Source: Caenorhabditis remanei (taxonomy: Eukaryota; Nematoda; Chromadorea; Rhabditida; Rhabditidae). Taken from it: 64,000 bases of DNA. The stretch spans positions 1,426,001 through 1,490,000 of the forward strand of contig NC_071333.1 in the NCBI RefSeq assembly GCF_010183535.1, given 5' to 3'. This document shows positions 62,231 through 64,000 of this stretch, piece by piece. The notes under the pieces are model-generated. The model saw nothing but the letters and a program-made list of their open reading frames with translations. It made no database searches and was not told the origin of the DNA. Position 1 is the stretch's first letter. The number at the start of each line of letters is the position of its first letter. The position numbers and the translations under genes were made by a program.

Positions 62231-64000
62231 AAACAAAGTTAATAATTACCTATTTATAATGATATAATCCTAAAAATGAACTTTATTTGACAAGCACCCA
62301 ACTCGAGTGTTGGCAACTCCAAAAGGAGCCCAACACTGCCAGTTGGCTTACCTATCAAGTAAACAATGTTAATAATTACCTATTTATAATGATATAATCC
62401 TAAAAATGAACTTTATTTGACAAGCACCCAACTCGAGTGTTGGCAACTCCAAAAGGAGCCCAACACTGCCAGTTGGCTTACCTATCATCTAAACAAAGTT
62501 AATAATTACCTATTTATAATGATATAATACTAAAAATTGACTTTATTTGACAAGGACCCAACTCGAGTGTTGGCAACTCCAAAAGGAGTCCAACACTGCC
62601 AGTTGGCTTACCTATCATCTAAACAAAGTTAATAATTACCTATTTATAATGATATAATACTAAAAATTAACTTTTTTTGACAAGGACCCAACTCGAGTGT
62701 TGGCAACTCCAAAAGGAGTCCAACACTGCCAGTTGGCTTACCTATCAAGTAAACAATGTTAATAATTACCTATTTATAATGATATAATCCTAAAAATGAA
62801 CTTTATTTGACAAGCACCCAACTCGAGTGTTGGCAACTCCAAAAGGAGCCCAACACTGCCAGTTGGCTTACCTATCAAGTAAACAATGTTAATAATTACC
62901 TATTTATAATGATATAATCCTAAAAATGAACTTTATTTGACAAGCACCCAACTCGAGTGTTGGCAACTCCAAAAGGAGCCCAACACTGCCAGTTGGCTTA
63001 CCTATCATCTAAACAAAGTTAATAATTACCTATTTATAATGATATAATACTAAAAATTGACTTTATTTGACAAGGACCCAACTCGAGTGTTGGCAACTCC
63101 AAAAGGAGTCCAACACTGCCAGTTGGCTTACCTATCATCTAAACAAAGTTAATAATTACCTATTTATAATGATATAATACTAAAAATTAACTTTTTTTGA
63201 CAAGGACCCAACTCGAGTGTTGGCAACTCCAAAAGGAGCCCAACACTGCCAGTTGGCTTACCTATCAAGTAAACAATGTTAATAATTACCTATTTATAAT
63301 GATATATTCCTAAAAATGAACTTTATTTGACAAGGACCCAACTCGAGTGTTGGCAATTCCAATAGGAGCCCAACACTGCCAGTTGGCTTACCTATCATCT
63401 AAACAAAGTTAATAATTACCTATTTATAATGATATAATACTAAAAATTGACTTTATTTGACAAGGACCCAACTCGAGTGTTGGCAACTCCAAAAGGAGTC
63501 CAACACTGCCAGTTGGCTTACCTATCATCTAAACAAAGTTAATAATTACCTATTTATAATGATATAATACTAAAAATTAACTTTTTTTGACAAGGACCCA
63601 ACTCGAGTGTTGGCAACTCCAAAAGGAGTCCAACACTGCCAGTTGGCTTACCTATCATCTAAACAAAGTTAATAATTACCTATTTATATTGATATAATAC
63701 TAAAAATGAACTTTATTTGACAAGCACCCAACTCGAGTGTTGGCAATTCCAATAGGAGCCCAACACTGCCAGTTGGCTTACCTATCATCTAAACAAAGTT
63801 AATAATTACCTATTTATAATGATATAATCCTAAAAATGAACTTTATTTGACAAGGACCCAACTCGAGTGTTGGCAACTCCAAAAGGAGCCCAACACTGCC
63901 AGTTGGCTTACCTATCATCTAAACAAAGTTAATAATTACCTATTTATAATGATATAATCCTAAAAATGAACTTTATTTGACAAGGACCCAACTCGAGTGT
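62231..64000 (+). repeat. 130-bp satellite array, forward again
   Basis: About 13.6 monomers in forward orientation, starting abruptly in the spacer (AAACAAAGTT). This sub-array favours TGAACTTTATT, GGAGTCCAACAC and CTTTTTTTGACA variants, and the group recurs with a period of about 520 bp (four monomers). It runs off the window end. Confidence 0.96.

Noticed and set aside
1..64000. Regular repeats with spacers, as in a CRISPR array
   Set aside because: The spacers are near-identical in every unit, the period is 130 bp and no cas gene is present; this is satellite.
1..64000. Satellite as a regional centromere
   Set aside because: No CENP-B-like box is seen and many nematodes are holocentric; nothing in the sequence supports a centromere.

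Overview
The window looks like nematode nuclear DNA, probably from a rhabditid-type worm. The evidence is very short introns (42-52 bp, one possibly 97 bp) with GT donors and TTTCAG-like acceptors, start codons lying at or just after unpaired acceptor sites (as in spliced-leader trans-splicing), AATAAA signals, and close same-strand gene spacing. No protein could be named by orthology. No tRNA, rRNA, CRISPR array or telomere repeat was seen.

Layout. About 47 kb is one satellite with a 130-bp monomer: forward at 1-21965, reverse at 38662-62230, forward again from 62231 to the end. Each monomer is an approx. 75-bp, GC-richer, inverted-repeat hairpin module plus an AT-rich spacer. Three kinds of insert interrupt the arrays: a 1.86-kb fold-back element (C, 7266-9126), an approx. 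0.54-kb element present three times (A, 15593, 43357, 47211), and a 205-bp element with 12-bp terminal inverted repeats present twice (B, 48408, 50827). The two B copies sit in a recent, approx. 2.42-kb tandem duplication.

Between the oppositely oriented arrays is a 16.6-kb complex island (21966-38561), ending in a 100-N gap. All five credible genes are on the plus strand. By hand I can build spliced models for four: 28045-28754 (3 exons, 204 aa, acidic tail), 29608-30219 (2 exons, 189 aa, Cys-rich), 30924-31719 (3 exons, 217 or 232 aa) and 31886-33875 (4 exons, 613 aa, coiled coil plus retroelement Gag-like zinc knuckles). A fifth, from 37962, runs into the gap with a frame break. The third and fourth genes are spaced like a nematode operon. 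I see no polymerase, integrase or transposase.

The most striking signal is the hexamer CCCTCG. By hand count it occurs about 67 times on the plus strand of the island (one per approx. 245 bp) and I found none in the opposite orientation. It occurs in coding DNA in all three codon phases and also in non-coding DNA, so neither codon usage nor protein sequence explains it. The non-coding parts of the island also hold many short hairpins, several closed by GCAA or TTCG tetraloops, and three near-perfect odd-centred palindromes. I read the island as a locus under an unrecognised oriented nucleotide-level constraint, embedded in satellite. A germline-restricted or eliminated region is one hypothesis only.
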